This document shows, piece by piece, positions 10,952 through 23,569 of a stretch of 64,000 nt of DNA (its first letter is position 1; every line of letters starts with the position of its first letter). The stretch covers positions 36,485,001-36,549,000 of the forward strand of contig NC_092568.1 in the NCBI RefSeq assembly GCF_037975245.1, read 5' to 3'. The notes beneath the pieces were generated by a model. The model searched no databases. It was not told the DNA's origin and saw nothing but the letters and a program-made list of their open reading frames with translations. Source of the stretch: Apostichopus japonicus (taxonomy: Eukaryota; Echinodermata; Holothuroidea; Aspidochirotida; Stichopodidae). Both the position numbers and the translations under genes were made by a program.

Positions 10952-13800
10952 AGACACTGTGAAAACGCAAACATCTGTCAGGTCAGGACATATTTTACAC
11001 ATTTAAAAAACCGAACACAGCACTACAAAAGCTTCACAATAATGTATACTTATCATGCTTGACAAAACATTAAGGAAAAAAAGACCTTATGCAGGGGACT
11101 GTGGGAGGGGAGGAGAAGGGGAGTTAGTAGTTTAAAAGATAAATTTTAGGCAGAAATTAAGTGTTTCTCTCATGTTGTTTCAATCATTTTGCCATCAAAA
11201 CTACTAACGTTGCTCAAAATTTAGCAAATAACTTTATCTTCTCATAGAATTTTTTTTGGGTACTCTATGAAATTCCCAATCTATATAACATGCAGTATGA
11301 AATTAGCCTTCAGTGAATAGTCCAGATATATTTCCTGTTTATCGCCCAAAAAAACCCAGAAAACAAAATATATATATATGAACAAAAATTCAAAAAATAA
11401 AGCCAAAACAACACCACCACCAAAGCATATATTCATATGAATTTTTACAGGTTAAGAGAAAATGACATTTGAAAATAACCTCAATGCCCCCCCCCCCCCC
11501 CTCCCATGCTTGTGTCATCCCAGATTCACTCTTAAATCCATAGATTTGACCTTGGTGGGCCACACTTTCCATAGACTCTGCATAAAATGTCTATTAAGAA
11601 GATTTCTTCGCCTTTCCCAAAATTTCCTCAATACACAGATTTTGAATCTGGTACTGTTTTCGATGCGCACTTTTATGCCGAAAGTTGGCTTATTCACAGA
11701 TTAGCTGTAAATAAGTTGAAGCATTAAACAGGTGACTGAGCGCCTCTCAAACACAGTATCATGTAGTTAATTATCAGTCCCTTGACTTCACAAACGCTTT
11801 GTTGTAATTACTCAGTCCATATATTTAGTGACGCTACATTTTATGTAGTTCAAAATAGCCCGGAATATAGTTTACACTGTAATGGCTGGCTTTGAATGGG
11901 GTTTTGGAATTTTGGAAACAGGACCCAGGAAATAAGATCCCTTGAAATAAGTTGGGCATTCTGAATAAAGTGAATCTGTGATGTCAAAACAATGTGTACA
12001 TACTGTTGACAATATTTTTTTTTTTTGGGGGGGGGGGGGTGGTGGGCTTTAGTTTAGTTACAAATGTCATTTTCTATAAATATGTTCTCTGCAATCGTGA
12101 AGTGCTGTCTTGTATTTGTCCTGAAATCTATTGCTAAATATAAAACTTTAATAAAAAAATTTGTGGCTATTCTTTTAACTTTTAAGGTATTGCTAGTTTA
12201 TATTATATCTTTTAGTTAGAGGAATAAATGAGCTTTAAAATTTTGGTCAATTTCTCTCGTTTTTACAAAACTGGGGTTTTCAAAAGGGAGGAATAAGATA
12301 TAAAATAAGGAATGCCCCCACCCCTACCACCCTTTCCCTTAATATTGATCCACATAATTGAATTCACCTGCAGTGTAACCCCCCCACCCCCTTTCTCTTC
12401 TATGAGTTAATAGTAAAATCTATGAGTTATCCATTTTGTTTAAATTTCATTGCTTTTAAAATCTTCAATAAGTTTGTATAAATTCCAATGGTCCCTTTAA
12501 CATTTACTTTGACACCCAAAAAAAATTAATCATAAAATAAATTAAAGAAAGAGAGTAGGAAATAACAATGCCCCCTCCCCCCCCCCAAAAAAAACAAAAA
12601 AAAAAACAACCAAAAGTGATTAAAAAGAAGGATGCAATTATATTACTACCCATTCAACAATGATCTCATCCACAAAGATGTAGCTACTAATTGAGCTTTC
12701 ACAGGTGTGACATCATCATGCCATCATGCCATATTTCTGTCATTTTGCACATCAAAACTGTTAAATATTCTTTCTTTTTTATTTATTTTTAATAATTTTT
12801 TGTTTTGGTCACCAGAAAAAAAGAGTGATTCAAATACAAAAGGATGTTTATATTTAAGCAAGTTGACTTTCTCATGTGTGATGTCAGACCAGAAAAGTTT
12901 CAGAATGGTAGCTACTTTTAGGGTTTATTTCTGGTTCATAATTCTCACCAGAAAGAGTTGGTTATTGTGAGACAGGCTTGTTAGAGGAAAGCAGGAAGAT
13001 ATTAAAGCAAAACAACAGACATAGGTATTTGAAATAAAAAGAAGGACGGGAATAAGACCAGGCAAAGGAGGTAGGCAAACATTTGGGAAAATGGGAAGGG
13101 GGGGTGGGATGGGGTGGTGGGACACCTGATCACAAACAGTACCTCAATCAGTAAATAAATAAATTATTGGATTTGGCAGTAAATTTTTTACCAAATCTAG
13201 AAGGTAGGCCAAGTAAAACTCACATTTTCTTCTACTCGTTCCAATTTGGCGGGAACAAAAAAGAGTAACTTATTGAAATATTTGAGGACTCTTTTCTTTG
13301 CATAAATTCTTTGACCATGAATTGGAAATTGAAAAAAGTTCCTCCCAGTGTAGTTTTTAAGATGGAAATATTTTCTCTTGTTTCAAAAATGTTTACCCTT
13401 CAGCCCCCCCCCCTTTTTTTTGGGTGTGAGTGAGTGGCATAGGAATTTTTGTTCCTTGTAACTTTTTGGCTTCTCAAATCTCTTACTATATCCTAAACTC
13501 TTTGGTTGCCACCAACAGAAATCTCATCGCTATGTGTTTTCCTTCTACTTTGTTTTCAGTTTGGAAAAGATCATTGGTAAAGGGGCGAAGAAAAAAAATA
13601 CCATGGTGAAAATCATAGAACAACACAGAAATAAAACTGAAAATGAGTAGGAAAATAAAATAATAGTACCAAAAAAAAATAAAATAAAATGAAATGAAAC
13701 AAAATAAGAGATGAATGAAAAGCCAAATGGGTAAGGCAAATGACCTGCAAATGTTTGGGAATTTTTTGCCTTCAATAGAGATGAGGGTCGCATTCATTAC

Positions 13801-13911
13801 CAGCCGCAGGGTGAAGGTGTGGGATGTGGGACGGGCCTTGCTGTGGGTCCATCAGGTAGCCCCCCATCTGACCATCGGGGCCGTATGGTGACGCTCCTGC
13901 CATACCAGGTA
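13801..13911 (-). CDS. Meis: Meis, exon after the homeodomain
   Basis: A 111-bp exon, phase 1 in and phase 1 out, that follows the recognition-helix exon. Read from acceptor CACAG at 13912-13916, it gives V-PGMAGASPYGPDGQMGG, then YLMDPQQGPSHIPHLHPAA, and ends G|GTAATG. The core PYGPDGQMGG...MD.QQ aligns with the PYNPDGQPMGG...MDGQQ segment of vertebrate Meis tails (recalled, not searched), which identifies it. An alternative acceptor GGCAG 15 bases further in (exon start 13896) keeps frame and removes five residues. I prefer the upstream one because it follows the better pyrimidine tract. Reading through the donor gives a stop codon within ten codons. Confidence 0.9.
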
Positions 13912-14593
13912 CTGTGTCAGTCAGTGTAAGCAATGTTAGAGAAAAATAAAAAGATTGGGATAGGGAAATATGAGGGTGAATGTTAGTCAAATAGCAGAGT
14001 TAATTTTTTGAATTTTTTTTTATCTTCTTTTAAAAAAAAAAAAAAAATTTGTTTAGTAAAAAAAAAATTTAATAAATGAAAAAAGGAAGAAGAATTAATA
14101 ACGACAGCAAACGAGAGAAATCTTTGTTAGTTATTAGTTTTCATGTGCTATGAGTTGATTAATATGGGAAGTTTTATGGTTACTGATTTAAAATGGACCG
14201 AGCATGTTAAATTGTCATTGCATGGCCATGAGTTACAGAGCATGATGAAAACATAGCAGAATCATGGATGATCATTTTGGTGGGATTGGGGAGTAAAGCA
14301 ACCTGCCATTCATGAACAATGAAACAATTTTGGCTTCTCCCACCCCCCTCCCCCCCCCGGCCACCCCTTCAAAAAAAGAAAAAGAAACCAGAAGCCATAG
14401 GGCTCCATGATTCCTTGCTATTAAAAGTTTTATGAGAACATTTTAATGTAACTCTGCACGCAAGATTTAGAAAGTTTCACCTATACAAAAATATCTGACC
14501 ACTAGCATACCAGTATTCATTCAGGTTTGACACATAATGTTCCACCAAGGAGTTGGGGAGGGTTATGGCAGGGCAAGGGTATATTGCGTAGCT

Positions 14594-14785
14594 TCTAGCA
14601 TATCCAAGGGCTGCAATATGGTCATCAAGTCACTGGTCTTAATTTACAACATAGAAATGCAGACCTCTTTCTCTTTTTTTTTGGGGGGGGGGGAATGGGT
14701 GTAGAGTAGGGTATATTTGAAAATGTCTTCTAGCATATTTGAGGGCTGCAATAAAGTCATTAAGTCACTTGACTTCATTAACACC
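14594..14785. repeat. direct duplication, about 60 bp, period about 130
   Basis: CTTCTAGCATATCCAAGGGC...GTCATCAAGTCACTGGTCTT (14594-14640) recurs as CTTCTAGCATATTTGAGGGC...GTCATTAAGTCACTTGACTT (14728-14776). The copies differ at roughly one base in eight. It is a degenerate two-copy tandem with a poly-G run between the copies. Confidence 0.75.
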
Positions 14786-16060
14786 ATGAAAATATGGCCC
14801 AGTTTCCCACTTGGCAGTATATGCTGTGATAACATTCTCTGTATACATGACCGACATCATTTGCACATAGTTCCATGGCACAGCAACAGTCCATTGTGTA
14901 TAATGGTTACAGAGACTAGTTTTTTTTATTGGGGGGGGGGAGGGGGAAGGGAGGTGCTTGAATAAGAATGAACGATTACATGGCTGAGATTTCAATCTCT
15001 CAGTTTTGGTACTAAGGGCACATTTCCCCCATAATTTGCTATGTATGTCATTCCTATTACCAATTTATGCTAAACCATTTCAAATTATTTTATGACATAT
15101 CTGTCTATTAATTAATTCATGGGCATATACTTTGATCTGCAATTAACAATATTCCTAGCAACCATTTCCAATGTTATTTATAACCAAAAAGCCACGGATC
15201 ATAAATATTTTAAAGAATGACTGTAGGACCTATAGCCGAGATTCTTAAGAGGCTTTTTATCCCGCCCCCAGATGATTACAGAAATTGGTGAATTTAATAT
15301 TTGTCAATTTGTTTATGCGACACAGTCCTCCAGGATGAAACTTTAAAGAACAAACTGTTCCTCTTATTAGGTAGCTAAATGAAAATCATTGAGCCAGCTT
15401 TCACATCAATTCTGTCTTAATTTGATGTCGAACGCTGACGTTACAAACAAGGTATGAATATCTTGCTGGGTTATAGTTAGTCACCTACAAGCCTGTTAAC
15501 TTTAAAGGAGCATTTGTTTTCCTTCAACTCTGTCATCAATAACAGCTTTAAATGTCTTTTTTTTAAGCCTTACCCGAGAAATTCTCTTTTATTAGCCATA
15601 CTGAAAAGAATTGATATATTACACAAATAGGTGGAAAGTGAAAAAATGTCAAACCGGGCCCATAACCAGGAGGGGGTACAGGGTGGCCATGATCCAACCC
15701 TCCCATCCCCGCCCCCATGAAGACCTTCCTCAGCTGTGCCACCATCATTTGTAAATACCAAACAAAACTTTACAAGTAATACGATCTGACAAATGTGGTG
15801 CACCACCCACTGCATGCACCACTGTATGATCAGCCAGCCAACACACCTGATTTTATGGTGGCTGATGAATTGCAAAAGAATTTACTAAGCTCTTTGAAAG
15901 ACTTGGGAGGAGCCTCATGACAGAGAAAAAATATCAAAATTTCATAATTAGCAACAGCACTTTCCAAATGTTAATCCTCTAGTAACCTTTATTTTTTGAG
16001 CTTTGAGAAACCAAGTTGTACTGTAAATCTTTAATAGATTCTTCATTTAAACTACATAAA

Positions 16061-16061
16061 T

Positions 16062-16098
<37 letters not shown>

Positions 16099-16127
16099 TC
16101 TCTCGCTCTCTCTCTCTCTATATATAC
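16061..16127. repeat. compound microsatellite (CA)n(TA)n(TC)n(TA)n
   Basis: ACACACACA, then about fourteen TA units, a CTCTCTCTCT tract and a short TA tract. Simple repeat without other features. Confidence 0.95.
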
Positions 16128-18060
16128 ATGTTGTTTTGATGAAATATATAATCTTCAAATAAATATTCATCACTCCAGAAACAGTAAACTGATAATGAGT
16201 CTAATATATAACAAATATTTCAAGGATTTTTATACCAGGGGGACAGAAAAAGAAAAAAAATTGCTCTAAATATCAACATTTTTCATCGGTGCCATTCTTC
16301 CCGATGTTCTAGAGCTTTTATGTAGCGTTTTTAGTCTTCTATATTGTAACATTTTCCCATATGGCCAGTGGCTACTCAAGAAATCAAAAGAAAAAATAAT
16401 AAATAATAAAAAAATATATAATAGTAATAAAGATAAAGAAAAAAGGAAAAATAAAAAATGTATTAAGAAAAGAAGCGACTTAAAGGAAAAAAATTAAGAC
16501 CAAAAAACGAGAGCTTGGAAAATGGAGGCCGTAAGCATTTTTGGCAAATAACTCCCATTTGTAATGTAAGGTGTTTCATTATCAAAATCAAGCGAAAAGT
16601 TAGCAAAATAGCTAAAGTACATGCATCATTAAGGTGCTGTTCACCCTTTGACTGAAACAGGAAAATGAAGGAGAAGAAAAAATTCCCAAAGTACGTCATT
16701 TTTCGCCCCACGGTGCTATTTTACTTCTGAAGTATTCACAATTTAAAAATAAACGTCAATTACAGACTTCATCCCTGGCGGCGAGTTTTTTACTAAGAGG
16801 CGATATATAGAGCCTGCCCAAGGAAGCAAATGCAGTGTATCGAATCATCTTGGAAAAAGCATATTCCTTTTTCTCCCTATCTTCTCTTTCTAAAATAATA
16901 ATTTAAATGAAGATAACTTCCTCCACCGAAAAACAAAAAAAATAAATAAATAAATATAAAGATGAGAGAAATAGTTTTTTCTATATTTTCCTTAAATGTC
17001 ATAAATAAAGCCCATTTATATTTTTCATATGAGAGAGAGAGATCTTGCGCCCGCCCGTAGGCTAACATCGTTCCTTTCCACTGACTGAAAGGCACTGGAG
17101 TGCCGAGGAAGTTATTAGTCCTTAATGGATAATGCAAGGGTCACTCACAGTTCCAAATGAGCAAACTTTGGTGTTTAATTGTATCAATTTTGGGAATTTA
17201 TTTCCTAGATATGACTTTCAAGTATCTCACAGCTCTGTCAAAACTCATCTTCGGAATAGGATTTTTGTAAAATGACAAATGCATCGTCGTCGTCGTTGAC
17301 TACGAAGGTATAATACGTATAATAATATCGGCTCTCACTTTCTCTACGTTGTGGTCGGTGTATGTCGACTGGTTTGAATTGTGACACATCTTCAAACGTA
17401 TCGATAATTTACAGATATGAAAAGTGTTTGGTTGTAAAGAAAAGATGGAAAAAATAGAAATAAAAGATTAAAATAACTGTCGCTATGCAATGGCCATTCA
17501 TGTCTTGTTTGTTGTTGTTGTTTAGGAATCATCCAAAAAATGATGCATGCAGCAATAAGTGTACCAAAAAAAATCTCACATAAAAAATAAATATAATTGT
17601 AAACATTTTTTTAGTGTGACAAATGTTGCTGGTAGTAGTGTCCAATTAAGTTATATGTGAAATTTTACACTGAAACATTTTTGTTGTTGTTCTTAGCAAC
17701 ATTATTTTTTTTTAAGCTGTATGACCTGTTTTAAAATGAACTAGTGCAGTCACCACCATGGATTTTGCTTTTATAAAACCTGATAAATAAACCTCCAAAC
17801 TGAACTCCTTTCCTTTGTAAAGACCTTTCACAGCTTATCTCTCCTTATAAATCTCTCTGATTGGCTAATTATGACAGGTATCTGCTTCATAATCCCGTAA
17901 GTAGATTGTCTCATCTATGATTCACAAATTTTTGTTTCTCATAACATTTATATAAAATATTCTGCTTCGTTGCCCATCAAGCATTGTGTTGTAATATCTG
18001 ATACTAGATGAAGGATCCCTTCTGTGTTAATTACTGATTCACAAGGTTCTCATCTACTGA

Positions 18061-18720
18061 CTTTTCCCCCACCTCTCACGCCCACTCTTTCCTCCCCCAT
18101 ACCCACATTTTCCTCTCATACCCACTCATTCCTCCCACTCTATCTTTCTAATTATGACAATAATGAATCCTGTCATTACCAAAACCATAACAGATAACTA
18201 TCATGTACTAATGACTTTGAAGCTATCAATTACACAGCTTAACTACCCCCACTTACCCCCTTCCCTCACCTCCCTATTCCCACCCCCCTATTGTGAATAC
18301 AATGTGTTCTGTCAATACCACAGTCACAACAAGAAACCTCTCAGGTATTATGACTCTAAGCAATCAATTACTTGTCATGTCCACCCACAAATTCCTTCCC
18401 TCACCCGTCCCCTACTAGTAAAACAATGAACCAGTGTTTAAAAGAGCACATCTACCAAGGCCTTAAAGCTATGCCGACCCACCCACCACCCCCCCCCCCT
18501 CCTGTGCCCTCTCATTGAATGCTGATCCCTACTAGAGACACAATGAAACCTCTCAGTTAGCTATGACTCTACGTATATTTATTACACAACCTCCCCACCC
18601 ACTTATCCCCTTCCCTAATCCCCACCCTCCCACATCCCCTTAATAAATAATAAAAGCCCATCACTATCACAGGCAGCTAGCTAGCTAGCTACCTGTATTG
18701 ATAACTTGAAGCTATCAGTT
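18061..18720. repeat. degenerate C-rich tandem repeat
   Basis: Three or more diverged units of very roughly 130-200 bp. Each combines a CCCAC/CCTCCC-rich stretch, AACCTCTCAG..TATGACTCTA (18337-18358 and 18547-18573) and GAAGCTATCA or a close form (18220 and 18710). Unit borders cannot be fixed by eye. Confidence 0.5.
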
Positions 18721-20112
18721 TACAACATAGCCTTGCCTTTGTAGAACTTAGCTTGATTCTTCCATTCCCTTCCATCTAACTGAAGGATTTATGTCAAACT
18801 GGAGCACCAGAAGATGACAAATTTACAACTATCTAACAGCAGGGAAAGAGGTTTCAAATATCTCTGGAGGTTACGGGCAAAAAAAAAAGACTGGTAGTAA
18901 GTAATGAAACAGGGAGGAAAGATTACAGAGCAGTACAAAGGTCACATGATCCCTAGTGACCAATCAACCAATAGACACCCACACTCAATGCCTGTGACAA
19001 TCTCAAAAGAAACATTTGTTCTCATAAATGCTTTTGTCCTTATCTTGTTCCACATATTCAAACTAGGTTGTCTTAGCATTTTTGCATTTCTTTTTGACCA
19101 CTCTAATCATCAAATGGCAGATTGAATTCAATTTGCATTACTGTAGCATTTTTTTAAAATAGCTGAATGTTATTTTTTTGGTCTTGCCATTAACCTATAC
19201 ACAACTGTAAATTTTAAGCAGAAACTGTAAAAATATCAACTGAAATCAATATTTTTGGATTATTTATAGTGTTGGCATGAATATTACTCTCTGATATTGG
19301 ACCTTTATTTAATAGGGAAAGCAATCCATGGTGCAACATTTCTGTTTTTTCCAAGCTATCATCTTTAACTGAGAGGAGGAAGGAGGGGGAGGGAGGAGAA
19401 TGGGGAGAGAGGAGTAGAGGGGGCAGGGAAGGGATGTACTAGAATGACAAATAGCAATCATATTTGGAAAAGTACTTGGTATATTTTGTAAACTTTCTGC
19501 AAGCACTTGACCAATGGAAACAGTTATTTTAAGAAACCATCATGAAAATATACACTGAGATTCTGGTTTTCTGTATGTCTCTCAGAAGAACCAACAACCC
19601 AGGCAGGTAGATGTTCACTCTAATTAGTGAAGAATTTAATTGATTGGAAACAACTTTAAATTATCACAGAGCTCCAAGTGACAAAGCATTGGTGATATTT
19701 GTTGTGTTTACCGATTTTTCTCGCATGTTTGCTAATTAAATATTAGACATTGCCAACTTTATTAACGGACTGTTGTTTGAGGAACATTTTCAAACTATGG
19801 TGCTTTTTTTTCCGCATTAGTATGTTGTTGCTTTTATCATCATTTCTAGTATTTATAACAAATTTCCTGTTGTACCCTTTCTTCTGACTGTTGAAACAAA
19901 AATATTAACACAGGATATTACTACATTTCAGATTTATACTCCATTCAAAAATCAAAGAGACTAAGGGGAAGGGGAGGAGGAGGGCTTTCATCCAGGGTTA
20001 TTTGAAGAGACAAAAAGTGGTGCACATTTCAAAAAGTCTGTTTATTTTTATTCAAATATATTGAACAAATTAAAGCTTGTTTGCTCGGTGTTTTAGATAA
20101 TTCTTTTTCCCT

Positions 20113-21617
20113 GAGGAGGGGGAAGGATGGGGAAGGATGGGGAAGGATGGGGAAGGATGGGGAAGGATGGGGAAGGATGGGGAAGGATGGGGAAGGATGG
20201 GGAAGGATGGGGAAGGATGGGGAAGGATGGAGAAGGATGGGGAAGGATGGGGAAGGATGGGGAAGGATGGGGAAGGATGGAGAAGGATGGGGAAGGATGG
20301 GGAAGGATGGGGAAGGATGGGGAAGGATGGGGAAGGATGGGGAAGGATGGGGAAGGATGGAGAAGGATGGGGAAGGATGGGGAAGGATGGGGAAGGATGG
20401 AGAAGGATGGGGAAGGATGGGGAAGGATGGGGAAGGATGGAGAAGGATGGGGAAGGATGGGGAAGGATGGGGAAGGATGGGGAAGGATGGGGAAGGATGG
20501 GGAAGGATGGGGAAGGATGGGGAAGGATGGGGAAGGATGGGGAAGGATGGAGAAGGATGGGGAAGGATGGGGAAGGATGGGGAAGGATGGAGAAGGATGG
20601 GGAAGGATGGGGAAGGATGGGGAAGGATGGGGAAGGATGGGGAAGGATGGGGAAGGATGGGGAAGGATGGGGAAGGATGGGGAAGGATGGGGAAGGATGG
20701 GGAAGGATGGGGAAGGATGGGGAAGGATGGGGAAGGATGGGGAAGGATGGGGAAGGATGGGGAAGGATGGGGAAGGATGGAGAAGGATGGAGAAGGATGG
20801 GGAAGGATGGAGAAGGATGGGGAAGGATGGAGAAGGATGGGGAAGGATGGAGAAGGATGGGGAAGGATGGAGAAGGATGGGGAAGGATGGGGAAGGATGG
20901 GGAAGGATGGGGAAGGATGGGGAAGGATGGGGAAGGATGGGGAAGGATGGAGAAGGATGGAGAAGGATGGGGAAGGATGGGGAAGGATGGGGAAGGATGG
21001 AGAAGGATGGGGAAGGATGGGGAAGGATGGGGAAGGATGGGGAAGGATGGGGAAGGATGGAGAAGGATGGGGAAGGATGGGGAAGGATGGGGAAGGATGG
21101 GGAAGGATGGAGAAGGATGGGGAAGGATGGGGAAGGATGGGGAAGGATGGAGAAGGATGGGGAAGGATGGGGAAGGATGGGGAAGGATGGGGAAGGATGG
21201 GGAAGGATGGGGAAGGATGGGGAAGGATGGAGAAGGATGGAGAAGGATGGGGAAGGATGGGGAAGGATGGGGAAGGATGGAGAAGGATGGGGAAGGATGG
21301 GGAAGGATGGGGAAGGATGGGGAAGGATGGGGAAGGATGGAGAAGGATGGGGAAGGATGGGGAAGGATGGGGAAGGATGGGGAAGGATGGGGAAGGATGG
21401 AGAAGGATGGGGAAGGATGGGGAAGGATGGGGAAGGATGGGGAAGGATGGAGAAGGATGGGGAAGGATGGGGAAGGATGGGGAAGGATGGGGAAGGATGG
21501 GGAAGGATGGAGAAGGATGGGGAAGGATGGGGAAGGATGGGGAAGGATGGGGAAGGATGGAGAAGGATGGGGAAGGATGGGGAAGGATGGGGAAGGATGG
21601 AGAAGGATGGGGAAGGG
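20113..21617. repeat. 10-bp satellite array (GGAAGGATGG)n, about 150 copies
   Basis: From 20121 to about 21615 the sequence is an uninterrupted run of GGAAGGATGG, with a minority AGAAGGATGG variant and essentially no other changes. The plus strand has a GGGG run every ten bases separated by AAGGAT; the minus (transcribed) strand reads CCATCCTTCC. The array lies in the intron after the recognition-helix exon, whose donor is only about 300 bp from the array edge. Because 10 is not a multiple of 3, each frame reads the same ten-residue GKDGEGWGRM cycle and all three frames stay open; these are not genes. Length in the assembly may be understated. Confidence 0.98.
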
Positions 21618-21825
21618 AGTAGGAACTGAGAATTTGAATAGCAGTGACTAAAGTTTATTTTCCCTATTTTTACTCTATTTAGACGTTATTTAAACAGGGT
21701 TACTTGGTTAGGCCTAGCTAATGTTCTTTCGCGGCCTTCGGGAAAAATGAAACCTTTATTCAAAGGAGATAACATCAATGAACATTTAAAATGAGTAGGG
21801 GATGAAATGGTCTCATAGAGGTTAA

Positions 21826-21841
21826 CCCCCCCCCCCCCCCC
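21826..21841. repeat. poly-C run (16)
   Basis: Sixteen consecutive C on the plus strand, 81 bp downstream (in transcript sense) of the recognition-helix exon. It reads as poly-G in the pre-mRNA. Confidence 0.95.
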
Positions 21842-21921
21842 AAACTCCAACATTTCACCCTGAATGATACCTCTTTTCAACCTACACGGTGAGAAAAATA
21901 TGAAATAGTTGATATTTTTAC

Positions 21922-21980
21922 CTGCTCTATTAGACTGATCAATCATAGGCTGAACTATCCTTCTTCTGGCATTAATAAAC
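21922..21980 (-). CDS. Meis: Meis homeodomain exon, recognition helix
   Basis: A 59-bp exon, phase 2 in, phase 1 out. Its first G completes the Trp48 codon begun by the preceding exon, then it reads FINARRRIVQPMIDQSNRA and ends with one G. WFINARRR is the TALE recognition helix: Ile50 and Asn51 contact DNA, and Ile at position 50 marks the TALE class. RIVQPMIDQSNR is the signature of Meis/Hth and excludes PBX, TGIF and IRX. Acceptor CTACAG follows a CT-rich tract; donor is GTAAAA. My recollection is that vertebrate Meis genes have an exon of exactly this length and phase. Confidence 0.97.
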
Positions 21981-23509
21981 CTGTAGACCAAGAAAGAGAG
22001 AGAGAGGATTTAATTAATGATAATATTTCTACAATTATAGCACGAAAATTGAAAAAACAAAAGCAAATTGATGAAGACTCTCACTGATGCTGGAGACAAA
22101 ATATTCAGATTTTTATTTATGTATTAATTTTTTCTTTTACCAGAATGTTTCATTAGTTGTTTTACAATGTACAATGCGGTGTGTGTTATCTTCCCAAGTT
22201 ATAATGGAAATTCATAGCAGTTTCTCGCAGTCACACACAAACTCAGAGCGATAGTCACAAGGTCTGTAGATAATAGTGGTGAAGTTGTGGGGAGACAGGT
22301 GGTAAAAAGCTCTTTTGCTTTTAAAGATTACAAGCAAGTTCCTTTTTTCTGCCCATCCACTGAATTTAACTATTAACAATTACATACTAACATCAGTCAT
22401 TTTTTGTTATTATTCCCACAACTAAGAGCAGTCAAAATTTTCCATCTCTTTCTATGAGAAATTATTGTGCATTTTCTACTTAAAATTTCTAAGCCAAATT
22501 CCACCAATGTGGTCATTCTCGAAAATATATATGAACTCTTTGAACAATTCACTTCTCAATTTAGTAAGATGGAATTGCTCGACAACATATCCTGCAATCA
22601 TACTTAAATAGCGCCACCACTTTACTAGTCCATGAAATGGCTGAATTTAAACAGTAAGAGAGGTTTCTTTCCATTGGTCAATCTATCCAGCTTTCATCCA
22701 ATACAAACCTTTGATCATTTTTTAGTGGAATAAACAAGGCTACCAATGAAAAGTGACAACATTTCCAGCTAGTGTACTGACCATGTCAAAACAACTCATC
22801 CAAGACAAGCATCAAAATAATACAAAAGTAATTACATTTTGGAATAATAATGTTTAAAACTTCTATTTAATTTAAAACCAAATAAATATGAAATAAATAG
22901 AATCTTTTGACAGCTGTTAATCAAGCTATAGCTGTTCTTATTATGCATGTGTGGGTGGGTCAATGTGTTATTATTAGAGGGCGCAAAAATAAAAGAAATC
23001 AATTTTTTTCAAATCAATTTCAGCAAGAAGAAATGAATATGAGCTTTTCAATAGATTCATGATTCCTTGCATTTTTAATTATTGTATCAATTTGCTGAAA
23101 ACTTAAAAACTTAACAGGAATTAAAAGCAATCGGTAGAGAACTGATCCCGGGGAGGATGGAAGATGCTATGTCGGGCGCAATTCATCTGACGCTTGGGCT
23201 GTCCCTCCCCCCCCCCTCCAAAATGTTGGGTGATCTTGAAATTAACCTTACAAGACGTGGTGTTGAGAGGTATAAGCTAAAGAAGACCCTTGTGGTGCCC
23301 TAATTGCACCATCATATTGAAACCCAGGACAATGGTATTGGCAAGTATGTGTCTTATACAATGTAAACGGTCAATAATTTGAAATGGCTTGCAGACATAT
23401 TTAACTATTAAAGAAATGGAGAGAAAAGGGGAGGAGAAAATTTAACACTTCGGTTTGTAGGAGGACTAAACCCCTTTTATCTCAACCTTCTTCTGGCCCT
23501 TGTGGTACA

Positions 23510-23569
23510 TATCTATCTATCTGTCTATCTATCTGTCTGTCTGTCTGTCTGTCTATCAATCTATCTATA
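23510..23569. repeat. tetranucleotide microsatellite (TCTA/TCTG)n
   Basis: About fifteen TCTA and TCTG units in mixed order. Confidence 0.95.

Larger units (their letters stand above)
4042..13800 (-). other. Meis last intron (9.76 kb)
   Basis: It runs from donor GTAATG (13800-13795) to acceptor AATAG (4042 side). Besides the repeats listed separately it holds AT-rich filler, poly-G runs (for example 4225-4240 and 6718-6725), a degenerate repeat around AGGCTTACTGTGG near 8510-8690, and a moderately GC-balanced patch at 9280-9560 without a convincing reading frame. No exon-like sequence in frame with Meis was recognised. Confidence 0.7.
13912..21921 (-). other. Meis intron (8.0 kb)
   Basis: Donor GTAAAA (21921-21916), acceptor CACAG or GGCAG. 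Apart from the 10-bp satellite and the simple repeats listed, it has AT-rich filler, a stretch near 15640-15860 of possible decayed mobile-element origin, and a GC-balanced patch at 17270-17410 beginning with (CGT)n. No in-frame Meis exon was recognised. Confidence 0.7.

Noticed and set aside
15640-15860. Possible transposon fragment (GGGCCCATAACCAGGAGGGG)
   Set aside because: It resembles mobile-element termini loosely, but no inverted repeat or target duplication could be found.
20081-21651. Three overlapping open frames of about 500 codons (GKDGEGWGRM cycles)
   Set aside because: They are the 10-bp satellite read in its three frames. A 10-bp unit without stop codons is open in every frame, and no promoter, non-repeat domain or splice context supports a protein.
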